From an uncultured Veillonellaceae bacterium (GTDB taxonomy: Bacteria > Bacillota > Negativicutes > Veillonellales > Dialisteraceae), in the NCBI GenBank assembly GCA_958348245.1, contig CATVYJ010000007.1:1-64000 (forward strand): a stretch of DNA of 64,000 nt. Direction: 5' to 3'. The notes under the pieces were generated by a model. The model did not search any database and was not told the DNA's origin. It saw nothing but the letters and a program-made list of their open reading frames with translations. This document shows, one piece after another, positions 15,862 to 25,004 of this stretch. Positions within the stretch are counted from its first letter, which is position 1, and each line of letters opens with the position of its first letter. A program made the position numbers and the translations under genes.

Positions 15862-18690
15862 ATGGATTACAGCAAGACTCTGCACCTGCCGCAGACGGAT
15901 TTCCCCATGCGGGGCAATCTTCCGAAGAAGGAACCGGATTTCATCAAATTCTGGCAGGACATCGATCTGTATCATAAACGTCTCGCCAAGCGCGACGGCG
16001 CGCCGAAATTTGTGCTGCACGACGGCCCGCCCTATGCGAACGGCAAGATCCACATCGGCCACGCCATGAACAAGACCATCAAGGACATCATCGTGAAGTA
16101 CAAGGCCATGCGCGGCTGCGAGGCGAACTACGTCCCCGGATGGGATACGCACGGCCTGCCCATCGAATACGCCGTCCTGAAGGACTCCGGCGAAGACCGG
16201 GCTACCATGACGCCTCTCGAACTGCGCCGGAAATGCCTGGCCTACGCGAAGAAATGGATCGAGATCCAGAAGACGGACTTCATCCGTCTGGGCGTCATCG
16301 GCGACTGGGACCATCCCTACGTGACCTACGACCCGAAGCTCGAAGCGCACGAGCTGGAAGTGTTCGGCAAGATGGCGGACAAGGGCTACATCTACAAGGG
16401 CAAAAAGGCCGTCTACTGGTGCCCGCACTGCGAGACGGCGCTCGCCGAAGCGGAGATCGAGTACAAGGACCGCAAGTCTCCCTCCATCTACGTGAAATTC
16501 CCCGCCATGGACGTGAAAGGCCTCGGCCCGGACGGCGTGGACGCGTCGAAGCTCTTCGCCGTCATCTGGACCACGACGCCCTGGACCATCCCGGCGAACC
16601 TCGCCATCTGCGTGAATCCGAAATTCACCTACGTGTGGGTGCACAATCTCGACGCGGACGAATACTACCTCATGAATAAGGAGCTCGCCCCGAAAGCCCT
16701 CGAAGAATGCAAAGTGGAGCACTGGGAATTTACGGGCCGGGACATGCTCGGCGCGGAGTGGGAGCTCGCCACCTTCCGCCATCCCCTCATCGACCGTCCG
16801 TCCTACGTGCTCGAAGGCAACCACGTCACCCTCGACGCCGGCACGGGCTGCGTCCATACCGCCCCGGGCCACGGCGTAGACGACTTTGAAGTGGTGCAGA
16901 AGTACAACAACGAAGGCCGGCTCCATCTGGACGCGCTCTGCCCGGTGGACGCGAAAGGGCACATGACCGGCGAAGCGTGCGACCCGGACCTCACGGGCCT
17001 CTCCGTGTGGGACGCGGAAGTGAAGGAAATCGTGAAGCTCGCCCACGCGGGCATGCTCCTCGGCAAGAAGAACATCCATCACCAGTACGCCCACTGCTGG
17101 CGCTGCAAGAATCCCATCATCTACCGCGCCACCGACCAGTGGTTCGCCTCCATCAATTCCTACCGGCAGGAAGCGCTCGACGCGGTGGACGCCACCACCT
17201 TCTACCCCGCGTGGGGCCATGACCGCCTGTACAACATGATCCGCGACCGGCAGGACTGGTGCATTTCCCGCCAGCGCTCGTGGGGCGTGCCGATTCCCGC
17301 CTTCTACTGCGACGACTGCGGCAAATACATCATCAATGACGACACCGTGAAGCACGTCATGGACATCGTGGAAAAAGAAGGCACCGACGCCTGGTGGGCC
17401 CGCACCACGGAAGAACTTCTCCCGGACGGCTACAAATGCCCCTTCTGCGGCGGCACCCATTTCCACAAAGAAACCGACATCATGGACGTGTGGTTCGACT
17501 CCGGCTCCACGTGGAACGGCGTCCTCCGCCAGCGCGAAGGCATGGACTACCCCTGCGAAATGTACCTCGAAGGGGCCGACCAGCACCGCGGCTGGTTCCA
17601 CAGCTCCCTGCTCACCTCCGTCGCCGTGAACGGCTGCGCTCCCTACAAATCCGTCCTCACCCACGGCTTCACCATGGACGAAGAAGGACGCAAGATGAGT
17701 AAATCCGTGGGCAACGTGGTCGCCCCGCAGGAAATCATCGACAAATACGGCGCGGACGTGCTCCGCCTCTGGATCTCCAGCGTGGACTACCAGGGCGACG
17801 TCCGCCTCGGCAATAAAATCATCAAGGGCATGAGCGACGTGTACCGCAAGATCCGCAACACCTTCCGGTACCTCCTGGGGAACCTCTCCGACTTCAACCC
17901 CGCCGCGGACAGCGTGCCCTACGACCAGATGGAAGACTTCGATAAATGGGCGCTCCTCCGCATGGAGCGCGTGCGCAACGAAGTCACCGAAGCCATGGAC
18001 GAATACCAGTTCCACGTGATGTACCACGCGGTGCACAATTTCTGCACCGTGGACCTCTCCGCCATCTATCTGGACGTGCTGAAAGACCGCCTCTACACCG
18101 AGACCGCGGACTCCCGCCTCCGCCGGAGCGCCCAGACCGCCATGTACGAGATCCTCACCACCCTCGTGCGCCTCATGGCCCCGGTCATCTCCTTCACCGC
18201 CGAAGAAGTCTGGCAGGCCCTGCCCAAAGGCGTAGAACGGGAAGAAAGCGTCCATCTCGCCGACTGGCCGGAAGCCAAGCCCCAGTACCTCGACGAAGCG
18301 CTCGAGGCGCGGTGGGAGAAGCGTCTCGCCCTGCGGAGCGTCATCACCAAGGCCCTCGAAAACGCCCGCGTGGCGAAAGAAATCGGCCACGCCCTCGACG
18401 CGGACGTCACCGTCTACGCCGACGGCGAAAGCTATGCAGAACTCGCCGCGATGAAAGACTTCCTCGCCGACTTCTGCATCGTCAGCACCGTCACCCTCGT
18501 GGAAGGGGCGGACAAGGCGCCCGAAGGCGCGCAGGCCTCCGAAGACGGTGCCGTGAAAGTCGCCGTCGCGCCGTCCACGCGCGAAAAATGCGAACGCTGC
18601 TGGAAGCACGACCCCACCGTCGGCTCCGACCCGGCGCATCCCCACGTATGCGCCCGCTGCGCCCGCGTCCTCACCGAAATGGGCGAATAA
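15862..18690 (+). CDS. ileS: Isoleucine-tRNA ligase
   Basis: A 942-residue class I aminoacyl-tRNA synthetase charging tRNA-Ile. It shows the HIGH box in N-G-K-I-H-I-G-H (about residue 64), the KMSKS box in G-R-K-M-S-K-S-V-G-N (about 610) and the large CP1 editing insertion between them. A C-terminal zinc-binding C-x2-C...C-x2-C cluster (C-E-R-C-W ... C-A-R-C) ends the protein, the bacterial IleS1 arrangement. The start at 15862 lies 5 nt after AGGAGG; the open frame extends a few codons into the leader. Controlled by the T-box and followed by a terminator. Confidence 0.97.
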   Translation: MDYSKTLHLPQTDFPMRGNLPKKEPDFIKFWQDIDLYHKRLAKRDGAPKFVLHDGPPYANGKIHIGHAMNKTIKDIIVKYKAMRGCEANYVPGWDTHGLPIEYAVLKDSGEDRATMTPLELRRKCLAYAKKWIEIQKTDFIRLGVIGDWDHPYVTYDPKLEAHELEVFGKMADKGYIYKGKKAVYWCPHCETALAEAEIEYKDRKSPSIYVKFPAMDVKGLGPDGVDASKLFAVIWTTTPWTIPANLAICVNPKFTYVWVHNLDADEYYLMNKELAPKALEECKVEHWEFTGRDMLGAEWELATFRHPLIDRPSYVLEGNHVTLDAGTGCVHTAPGHGVDDFEVVQKYNNEGRLHLDALCPVDAKGHMTGEACDPDLTGLSVWDAEVKEIVKLAHAGMLLGKKNIHHQYAHCWRCKNPIIYRATDQWFASINSYRQEALDAVDATTFYPAWGHDRLYNMIRDRQDWCISRQRSWGVPIPAFYCDDCGKYIINDDTVKHVMDIVEKEGTDAWWARTTEELLPDGYKCPFCGGTHFHKETDIMDVWFDSGSTWNGVLRQREGMDYPCEMYLEGADQHRGWFHSSLLTSVAVNGCAPYKSVLTHGFTMDEEGRKMSKSVGNVVAPQEIIDKYGADVLRLWISSVDYQGDVRLGNKIIKGMSDVYRKIRNTFRYLLGNLSDFNPAADSVPYDQMEDFDKWALLRMERVRNEVTEAMDEYQFHVMYHAVHNFCTVDLSAIYLDVLKDRLYTETADSRLRRSAQTAMYEILTTLVRLMAPVISFTAEEVWQALPKGVEREESVHLADWPEAKPQYLDEALEARWEKRLALRSVITKALENARVAKEIGHALDADVTVYADGESYAELAAMKDFLADFCIVSTVTLVEGADKAPEGAQASEDGAVKVAVAPSTREKCERCWKHDPTVGSDPAHPHVCARCARVLTEMGE

Positions 18691-18698
18691 TCCCAATC

Positions 18699-18740
18699 AA
18701 AAAAACATCCTGTCAGACCCGCGTCCGGCAGGATGTTTTT
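18699..18740. terminator. Bidirectional terminator between ileS and pdxT
   Basis: AAACATCCTG/CAGGATGTTT 10-bp stem with A and T runs on the two sides, serving both convergent genes. Confidence 0.85.
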
Positions 18741-18772
18741 GCGTGCGGAAAAGGAGAACGGTCCGCGGCGGG

Positions 18773-19351
18773 TCAGCGGCGCCGGGCGCGGCGGACCATG
18801 TCGAGGAAGTATTGATGGACGGACGGGTCGCCGGTCAGTTCGGGGTGAAACGCGGTGACGAGCTGGTTCCGCTCGCGGGCCGCGGCGATGCGGCCGTCCA
18901 CTACGGAAAGAGGCCGGGCTTCGCCGGAGGTTTCTGCGATGAACGGCGCGCGGATGAAGGGCATGGGGACGACGCCGGCGCCGTCGAAAGGGGCGCTGGC
19001 GGTGAAGCTGCCGAGCTGGCGGCCGTAGGCGTTCCGCACGGCGGCGATGTGCATGGTGGCGAAGTGGGTGCGGGGATCGTTGCGGATGGTCCGGGCGAGG
19101 AGCAGGAGGCCCGCGCAGGTGCCGAAGACGGGGAGCCCTGCGGCGATGCGGGCTTTCAACGGTTCATACAGCCCCAGCAGGCGGAGGAGCCGGCCCTGCA
19201 CGGTGCTTTCGCCTCCGGGGAGGATCAGCCCGTCGAAGGGGCGTTCCAGGTCGCGGCGCTGCCGGATCTCCATGACGGGGACGCCCAGGCGGGCCAGCAT
19301 CTGCTCGTGCTCCAGAAAGGCCCCCTGTAGGGCGAGTACGGCGATGCGCAT
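18773..19351 (-). CDS. pdxT: Pyridoxal 5'-phosphate synthase glutaminase subunit PdxT
   Basis: A 192-residue class I glutamine amidotransferase that feeds ammonia to PdxS. Motifs: A-L-Q-G-A-F-L-E-H near the N-terminus, L-P-G-G-E-S-T (about 45), the nucleophile in F-G-T-C-A-G-L-L (about 76), and catalytic His/Glu in F-H-P-E-L-T (about 170). The ATG at 19351 overlaps the end of pdxS; a GTG two codons earlier is also possible. It is co-transcribed with pdxS. Confidence 0.95.
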   Translation of the reverse strand: MRIAVLALQGAFLEHEQMLARLGVPVMEIRQRRDLERPFDGLILPGGESTVQGRLLRLLGLYEPLKARIAAGLPVFGTCAGLLLLARTIRNDPRTHFATMHIAAVRNAYGRQLGSFTASAPFDGAGVVPMPFIRAPFIAETSGEARPLSVVDGRIAAARERNQLVTAFHPELTGDPSVHQYFLDMVRRARRR

Positions 19352-19353
19352 GA

Positions 19354-20229
19354 TCACCGGCCCCGTTCCGCCATGAGCAGGCGGATTTCATCGGCGTTGA
19401 TGCCCACCATGGCTTCGCCCAGATCTTCCGAGAGGGCCGCGAGCAGGGACGCGTCGGAAAAATTGGTCACGGCCTGCACGATGGCCGCGGCCCGCCGGGC
19501 GGGATCGCCGGACTTGAAGATGCCCGACCCGACGAAGACTCCTTCCGCGCCGAGCTGCATCATGAGCGCCGCGTCGGCCGGCGTGGACACGCCTCCGGCG
19601 GCGAAATTTACCACAGGGAGCTTTCCGTGGTCGTGGACGTACCGCACGAGCGCGTACGGCGCTTCCATCTGTCTGGCCGCTTCGTAGAGTTCGTCCTCCG
19701 AGAGAGAGGCGACGCGGCGGATGTCTTTCTGCATGCGGCGCATGTGGCGCACGGCCTGCACGATGTCGCCCGTGCCGGGTTCGCCCTTGGTGCGGATCAT
19801 GGACGCGCCTTCGGCGATGCGGCGCAGGGCTTCTCCCAGATCCCGCGCGCCGCAGACGAAGGGCACGGCGAATTGGGTCTTGTCGATGTGGTGCGCGTCG
19901 TCCGCCGGGGAGAGCACTTCCGATTCGTCGATGTAGTCGATGTCGAGCGCCTGCAGGATCTGCGCTTCCACGAAATGGCCGATGCGGCATTTGGCCATGA
20001 CGGGGATGGACACGGCCTCCTGGATGCTCCGGATGCGCTTCGGGTCGCTCATGCGGGCCACGCCGCCCGCGGCGCGGATATCGGCGGGGATTTTTTCCAG
20101 CGCCATCACGGCGCAGGCCCCCGCTTCTTCGGCGATTTTCGCCTGCTCGGGCGTCGTCACGTCCATAATGACGCCCCCTTTGAGCATCTGGGCGAGATTT
20201 TTATTCAATTCATACCGGTCGTTCTGCAT
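19354..20229 (-). CDS. pdxS: Pyridoxal 5'-phosphate synthase subunit PdxS
   Basis: A 291-residue TIM-barrel subunit that condenses ribose 5-phosphate, glyceraldehyde 3-phosphate and ammonia into PLP in the DXP-independent route. Highly conserved segments are present: M-L-K-G-G-V-I-M-D-V near the N-terminus, the lysine-containing M-A-K-C-R-I-G-H (about 76), and the phosphate-binding G-A-E-G-V-F-V-G-S-G-I-F. AAGGAGG precedes the start. It is the first gene of the pdxST operon and is divergent from the PdxR-like regulator. Confidence 0.97.
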   Translation of the reverse strand: MQNDRYELNKNLAQMLKGGVIMDVTTPEQAKIAEEAGACAVMALEKIPADIRAAGGVARMSDPKRIRSIQEAVSIPVMAKCRIGHFVEAQILQALDIDYIDESEVLSPADDAHHIDKTQFAVPFVCGARDLGEALRRIAEGASMIRTKGEPGTGDIVQAVRHMRRMQKDIRRVASLSEDELYEAARQMEAPYALVRYVHDHGKLPVVNFAAGGVSTPADAALMMQLGAEGVFVGSGIFKSGDPARRAAAIVQAVTNFSDASLLAALSEDLGEAMVGINADEIRLLMAERGR

Positions 20230-20268
20230 ATCTGATTCCTCCTTGCATTCCGATGGAAATACTATATA

Positions 20269-20296
20269 CTGGTTCTGAATCCATGAAAATAACCAG
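20269..20296. promoter_or_regulatory. Inverted repeat between pdxS and pdxR, candidate operator
   Basis: CTGGTT (20269-20274) and AACCAG (20291-20296) form a 6-bp inverted repeat spaced by 16 nt. It overlaps a TATACT-like box and lies midway between the divergent genes, where a PdxR-type regulator would bind. Confidence 0.4.
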
Positions 20297-20320
20297 AAAA
20301 GGAGAATTTTATCACACCAG

Positions 20321-21424
20321 ATGCATTACCGTATCCATCGCGGATCGCCGGCTCCGGCGTATCTGCAGCTCTATGAACAAATCAAGGCGGACATCGTGCG
20401 GGGCGTCTGTCCCCGGGGAAGCCGCCTCCCGTCGAAGCGGACGCTCGCGGAAGAGGCGGGGACGAGCGTCGTCACCGCGGCGCACGCCTACGACCTGCTC
20501 TGTGAGGAAGGCTACGCCGAGTCCCGCCAGCGGAGCGGCTTCTTCGTCGTCTTTCATCCCGCCGACGGATTCGCCGCAGCCGCCGGGGAACGTCCGGCGC
20601 CGCATGCGCGCGGGGCGGGGCACGCTTCGCCCACGGCTTTCCCCTTCTCCGTGCTGGCGAAGACCATGCGCCGCGTCATGAGCAGCCGGGGCGAAGCCAT
20701 CCTCGATAAGGCGCCCAACGCGGGCTGCGAAGAGCTGCGGGACGCGCTCTGCCGGTATCTCGCGCGCAGCCGGGGCATCGAAGCGGAGCGGGCGCAGATC
20801 GTGATCGGCTCCGGCGCGGAATACCTCTACGGCCTGATCGTGGGCCTGCTCGGGCGGGAGCGCCTCTTCGCGCTGGAGGCACCGTCGTACGAAAAAATCG
20901 AGCAGGTCTACCGCGCGCTGGGCGCGGCGTGCGAATTTCTGCCGCTCGGCGCGGACGGCATCGAGAGCGCCGCCCTGCGCTCGGCCGGCGCGTCCGTCCT
21001 GCATATCTCACCCTACCGGAGCTTTCCCACGGGCATCACCGCCTCCGCGTCCAAGCGGTACGAATACCTGCGGTGGGCGTCGCGGCCGGACCATTTCCTC
21101 GTAGAGGACGACTTTGAATCGGAATTTACCATTCTGGACAAACCGGAGGAGACGCTTTTTGCCCTCTCCCGGGATGACAACGTGATTTACCTGAATACCT
21201 TCACCCGGACCATCTCGCCGTCCCTCCGCGTGGGCTACATGGTGCTGCCCCGGCGGCTCGTGCCCCTCTTTGCGGAGCGCCTCGGCCATTTTTCCTGCAC
21301 CGTGCCCACCTTTGAGCAGCTGGTGCTGGCGGAGCTCATCGACGGCGGCGGCTTCGAGCGCCACATCAACCGCGTGCGCCGGGCGAAGCGGAAAGCGCTG
21401 CGGCAGAAGGCCCCGCGCGCATGA
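20321..21424 (+). CDS. pdxR: MocR/PdxR-type GntR-aminotransferase regulator, short C-terminus
   Basis: A 367-residue fusion of a GntR winged HTH (residues about 10-75; P-S-K-R-T-L-A-E-E-A-G-T-S, Y-D-L-L-C-E-E-G-Y) and a PLP-binding aminotransferase-like domain. The PLP-lysine appears in the S-P-S-L-R-V-G-Y region downstream of V-E-D-D-F-E-S-E-F. MocR proteins are usually about 450-500 residues, and this one stops shortly after E-R-H-I-N-R-V-R-R, lacking roughly the last 100 residues of the small domain. It may be truncated yet functional. Divergence from pdxST supports the PdxR assignment. Confidence 0.8.
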   Translation: MHYRIHRGSPAPAYLQLYEQIKADIVRGVCPRGSRLPSKRTLAEEAGTSVVTAAHAYDLLCEEGYAESRQRSGFFVVFHPADGFAAAAGERPAPHARGAGHASPTAFPFSVLAKTMRRVMSSRGEAILDKAPNAGCEELRDALCRYLARSRGIEAERAQIVIGSGAEYLYGLIVGLLGRERLFALEAPSYEKIEQVYRALGAACEFLPLGADGIESAALRSAGASVLHISPYRSFPTGITASASKRYEYLRWASRPDHFLVEDDFESEFTILDKPEETLFALSRDDNVIYLNTFTRTISPSLRVGYMVLPRRLVPLFAERLGHFSCTVPTFEQLVLAELIDGGGFERHINRVRRAKRKALRQKAPRA

Positions 21425-21425
21425 A

Positions 21426-21456
21426 AAATCCCTGTGCGGAAACGGCACAGGGATTT
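21426..21456 (-). terminator. Terminator between pdxR and the RlmD-like gene
   Basis: A perfect AAATCCCTGTGC/GCACAGGGATTT 12-bp stem. The minus strand continues TTTTTC, so it chiefly serves the minus-strand operon. Confidence 0.8.
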
Positions 21457-21462
21457 CTGCAT

Positions 21463-22848
21463 TTACAGGATATCATCGCTTCGTACGAAGCGGCCCACGA
21501 GCTCCACGTGGGTGGTCTGGGGAAACATGTCCACCGGCTGGACCTCGAGGAGGGTGTAGCCGAGAGGGCGGAGGCGCGCGGCGTCGCGGGCGAAGGTGGC
21601 GGGATTGCACGACACGTACACGATGCGCCGGGGGCGCATGCCCGCCGCGGCGCGGAGCACGTCTTCGCTGCACCCCGCGCGCACCGGGTCGCACACGATC
21701 ACGTCCGGGCGGAGGCCCTCTTCGTAGAGCTCCGGCATGAGCCGCCCCGCGTCGGCGGCGTGAAATTCCGCGTGGGAGACGTCGTTCTGTTTCGCGTTTT
21801 TCTTCGCGTCTTCGATGGCGGCGGGGACGATTTCGATGCCGATCACACGGCGGGCGTGCCGCGCGAGGCAGAGGGAAATGGTGCCCGTGCCGCAGTACGC
21901 GTCGATCACCGTTTCCTCTCCTGTGAGCGCCGCGAAGTCGAGCGCCGTCTCATAGAGCACTTCCGCCTGCTCGGGATTCACCTGAAAGAAGGAATACGGC
22001 GATACTTCGAACGTGAGTCCGCAGAGGGAGGCGGCGAGCGTCTTCCGCCCCCAGAGGCGGCGGAGCTTCGGCCCGAGGATGACGTTGCCCGGGCGGCTCT
22101 GCACATTGTGGTAGAGAGACACCAGCTCCGGCAGGGCGTCCCGCATCTCCCGCACCCATTCCGCTTCGCACGGCAGGTCTGGCGTGGCCGTGACGACGAC
22201 CGCCATGAGTTTCCCGCCGTCGCCCACGCGGCCCATGATGTGGCGCACGCAGCCTGTGCGGGTCCTTTCATCGTACGGCGCGATGCCGTGCTGGTTCATG
22301 AACGTCTCCGCGAAGAGGAGGAGCCGGTTGTTCGCTTCCCGCTGGATGGCGCAGGACAGGGTGGGAATGATGGCGTGGCTCCCCTGCCGGTAATACCCGA
22401 GACGCGCCCGCCCGCCCGCGCGGCCCGCGGGCACGGCCATTTTATTCCGGTAGCCGAAAGGCTGGGGCGCGGCCAGCACGGGGCGCACGATCTCCGCGGG
22501 ATAGCCGCCGATCTTCGAGACCGCGCCGGCGGCGCGCATCCACTTCGCGCGGAGCTGGCCTTCGTACGTGAGATGGGAAATCTGGCACCCGCCGCACGCG
22601 TCGTACACGGGGCACGCGGGCTGCGTCCGGTCCGGAGAAGGCGTGAGAAGTTCCGTGAGCTGCGCGATGGCGTAGGATTTCTTTACGAGCGTCACCTTCG
22701 CGCGCACCCGCTCGCCGGGGAGCGCCCCCGGCACGAAGAGGGTAAAGCCCTCGTATTTCCCGATGCCTTCGCCGTGCACGCCCAGATCGTCGATGGACAG
22801 CTCATACACGCCGCCCGGACGGACGGGGATGACGGGCGCGGGCTTCAT
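21463..22848 (-). CDS. rlmD: 23S rRNA (uracil-C5)-methyltransferase, RlmD/RlmCD family
   Basis: A 461-residue SAM-dependent RNA m5U methyltransferase. It has an N-terminal TRAM domain (about 8-70), an iron-sulfur-type C-x5-C-x2-C cluster in A-C-P-V-Y-D-A-C-G-G-C-Q, the SAM motif D-A-Y-C-G-T-G-T-I-S-L and the catalytic S-C-N-P-A-T-F motif near the C-terminus. Firmicutes often have one such enzyme for both U747 and U1939, so RlmCD is possible. The start overlaps the upstream phosphatase stop as ATGA, showing coupling. Confidence 0.92.
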   Translation of the reverse strand: MKPAPVIPVRPGGVYELSIDDLGVHGEGIGKYEGFTLFVPGALPGERVRAKVTLVKKSYAIAQLTELLTPSPDRTQPACPVYDACGGCQISHLTYEGQLRAKWMRAAGAVSKIGGYPAEIVRPVLAAPQPFGYRNKMAVPAGRAGGRARLGYYRQGSHAIIPTLSCAIQREANNRLLLFAETFMNQHGIAPYDERTRTGCVRHIMGRVGDGGKLMAVVVTATPDLPCEAEWVREMRDALPELVSLYHNVQSRPGNVILGPKLRRLWGRKTLAASLCGLTFEVSPYSFFQVNPEQAEVLYETALDFAALTGEETVIDAYCGTGTISLCLARHARRVIGIEIVPAAIEDAKKNAKQNDVSHAEFHAADAGRLMPELYEEGLRPDVIVCDPVRAGCSEDVLRAAAGMRPRRIVYVSCNPATFARDAARLRPLGYTLLEVQPVDMFPQTTHVELVGRFVRSDDIL

Positions 22849-23714
22849 GCCGTCGGGCCTTCGCGGAGCAGCGCTTCATTCGCCGCCGCCCGCGCCTCGG
22901 GGGAGAGGCCGAGATAATTCGCCGCGAGCGCGCTCACCCATGCGCCGTACACCGGATTCGGGAAGACGATGTACTTCGTGCCGAAGGCGCTCTTCTCGCT
23001 GTCGATGATGGCGTTCCGCGCGGCCCGGTCCTTCCCGTACGTGCCGAGAGGGAGGTCGCCCGCGTTGTCCCCCATGTAGCACACCACGTCGTACTTCGCG
23101 GCGATGGCGTCGAAGCGGATCTGCTTATTCCCCGTGGTCGTCGCGAGGAGCAGATGCTCCCGGTCCACCGACGGGAAGCCGAGAGCGCGGAGATTGCGCT
23201 CCGTCGCGGCGTACCCCGTGGACTCGAGGCGGTTCGTCACGTAGAAAATCGCCACGCCCTTCGCGTGGACCGCATTCAGGAAATCCGCCGCGCCCGGCAT
23301 GGCCGACGACTCGCCCTTCGCCACCCACACGTTCCACCAGGGCGACGTGTAGAGGCCGCTCCCGTCCGCCGCCGCTTCTGCGAGTGCGGGCGTATTGTCC
23401 ACTACGGTCTCGTCGCAGTCCAGCACGATGGCGAGCGGCTTCTCCTGCCGCGCGGGATCGGCCAGCGCCCGGTCGATCTCCGCCATGGCCGCGTTGTACC
23501 CCTGATAGCACAGCGCGCGGTACTCCGCCGCCGTCCGCATCCACAGGAGCGCCATCGTCTCCGCGTCCGCCGTCTGCCGCGCGCTCTCCGCCGAGGCGGC
23601 CTGCACGCTCCCGACCGCCGCCGCAGGGATCTCGCCCTTCACCGCCGCGTCCGCCGCGCCGCCCAGCGCCGCCGCCAGCATCGCCGCCAATACCACATTC
23701 CGACTCCATTTCAT
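22845..23714 (-). CDS. Class C acid phosphatase / 5'-nucleotidase, lipoprotein e(P4)-like
   Basis: A 289-residue secreted HAD phosphatase. A signal peptide (M-K-W-S-R-N-V-V-L then Ala-rich, cleaved near A-D-A-A) is followed by a DDDD-type domain: I-V-L-D-C-D-E-T-V-V-D-N (nucleophile Asp pair) and V-C-Y-M-G-D-N-A-G-D. No lipobox Cys is evident, so it may be periplasmic or held by the uncleaved segment. Class C enzymes dephosphorylate nucleotides such as NMN for uptake. The ATG at 23714 has GGAAAGGG upstream. It is the first gene of the operon with rlmD. Confidence 0.88.
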   Translation of the reverse strand: MKWSRNVVLAAMLAAALGGAADAAVKGEIPAAAVGSVQAASAESARQTADAETMALLWMRTAAEYRALCYQGYNAAMAEIDRALADPARQEKPLAIVLDCDETVVDNTPALAEAAADGSGLYTSPWWNVWVAKGESSAMPGAADFLNAVHAKGVAIFYVTNRLESTGYAATERNLRALGFPSVDREHLLLATTTGNKQIRFDAIAAKYDVVCYMGDNAGDLPLGTYGKDRAARNAIIDSEKSAFGTKYIVFPNPVYGAWVSALAANYLGLSPEARAAANEALLREGPTA

Positions 23715-23749
23715 ACATATCACCCTTTCCGGTAATTTTTCTCTTTATT

Positions 23750-23783
23750 ATACCATATGCGGGTTTATCATACCATATGCGGG
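23750..23783 (-). promoter_or_regulatory. Tandem 14-bp repeats in the phosphatase promoter
   Basis: ATACCATATGCGGG occurs at 23750-23763 and 23770-23783, a 20-bp period (two helix turns). On the minus strand the copies carry TATAAT- and TATGAT-like boxes. They may be a duplicated promoter or two operator sites on one DNA face. Confidence 0.5.
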
Positions 23784-23943
23784 AGGGGTGTAAAAAACAG
23801 GAAGCCAAGTAAGTTTGGCCAATTGCCGGAAATTTGTCATGATGGACCGTTCTCTGTTATTGAAAGATACACAGTAAAATGAATTAAATAAGAGATATGC
23901 TATAATACAGGCAATAAATGAACTTTTAGCTAAAGGAACATCT

Positions 23944-24807
23944 ATGATGCAAAAGAAAAATTACCAGCTTCTTGTGAACGCCGACGACTTCGGGCGGCAT
24001 GCGCTCATCAACCGCGCTGTGGCGGAGTGCGTCGAGCGGGGATGCCTCCGGTCGGCCACCCTCATGCCCGGCGGCAGAGCTTTCGACGATGCGGTGGCCG
24101 TGGCGCGGGCCCATCCGGCGCTCGGCGTAGGCATCCACTTTACGCTGGTGAACGGATTCCCCGTCTGTCCACCGGAAGATATTCCTTCCCTTGTTACGGA
24201 AGACGGTGTCTTTTACGACAATCACGTACAGTTCGTGAAGCGCTTTCTCGCAGGCCGCATCCGTATGGAAGACGTGCGCCGGGAGCTCGCCGCACAGGCG
24301 GAAAAAATGGAGCGCACCGGCCTTGCCCTGACCCATGTGGACAGCCACCAGCACATGCACGTTCTGCCGGGGATCTTTGACGCCGTACTCGACGCGGCGG
24401 CTGCCCTCCATCTTGACGCCGTGCGCATTCCCAGGACGCCCCTCTTCTCCGGTTCCTTCGGCGGCTTCGGTCAGCTTGTGGGCCGCCTCGGCCTGTTTAC
24501 CCTCGCGGAAATTGCAGGACGGGAAGCGGCGCGCCGGGGTTTCCGCACGCCGGACCACTTCGCAGGCATCGTCGCCGGGGAAGCCGTGGACGAACCCTGC
24601 TTCCGCTCCATCATAGAGCGTCTGAAGCCCGGTGTGACCGAAGTGATGATGCACCCCGGCACCGATACCGCCGTCCTGCAAAAGGCCTGCCTCTGGGATC
24701 ACGACTTCGAAGCCGAGCGGGATGCCATCATTTCCCCGGCCATCGCGGCGTTGCTGAAGGACAAACGAGTAGAAATCATCCATTTCCGGGATTTGGGGAA
24801 AAGCTGA
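23944..24807 (+). CDS. YdjC/ChbG/HpnK-family carbohydrate deacetylase
   Basis: A 287-residue polysaccharide-deacetylase-like protein of the YdjC family, which removes N-acetyl groups from small glycans such as chitooligosaccharides or hopanoid-linked GlcNAc. Metal ligands are visible: N-A-D-D-F-G (about 12-17), G-V-G-I-H-F-T-L (about 61) and H-V-D-S-H-Q-H-M-H (about 131-139). AAAGGAA precedes the start; the second ATG is also possible. Position at the head of the glycan locus suggests it edits a sugar substituent of the polymer. Confidence 0.9.
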   Translation: MMQKKNYQLLVNADDFGRHALINRAVAECVERGCLRSATLMPGGRAFDDAVAVARAHPALGVGIHFTLVNGFPVCPPEDIPSLVTEDGVFYDNHVQFVKRFLAGRIRMEDVRRELAAQAEKMERTGLALTHVDSHQHMHVLPGIFDAVLDAAAALHLDAVRIPRTPLFSGSFGGFGQLVGRLGLFTLAEIAGREAARRGFRTPDHFAGIVAGEAVDEPCFRSIIERLKPGVTEVMMHPGTDTAVLQKACLWDHDFEAERDAIISPAIAALLKDKRVEIIHFRDLGKS

Positions 24808-24832
24808 AGAATTGAAAAAGAAATGGAAGGCG

Positions 24833-25002
24833 ATGAAAATTGTTGTGGCATGGCTGGCACAGATGAGGAACAGTAGTGGCGGCATGGAAAAGGTCTGCAT
24901 TCATTTTGTTAATAAAATGAGTCGTAGACGATATCATATTTCGCTAGTATATAGCACTGAAAAACGGGGAGTCTTTTATTCCCGGTTTCAGAATGGGCTA
25001 AT
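24833..25002 (+). pseudogene. GT4 glycosyltransferase, N-terminal fragment cut by IS30
   Basis: About 57 codons matching the start of the neighbouring GT4 paralogues (M-K-I-V-V-A-W-L-A-Q, then G-G-M-E-K-V-C), ending soon after Y-S-T-E-K-R-G. The frame then leaves the family and stops at 25002-25004, where the IS30 element begins. The matching C-terminus lies at 26024-26095. The middle of about 310 codons is missing, so insertion was accompanied by deletion. Confidence 0.85.
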
Positions 25003-25004
25003 GT

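Noticed and set aside
15826..18696. A 956-codon minus-strand frame opposite ileS.
   Set aside because: Low-complexity Val/His/Gly composition with no domain; ileS on the plus strand is unambiguous.
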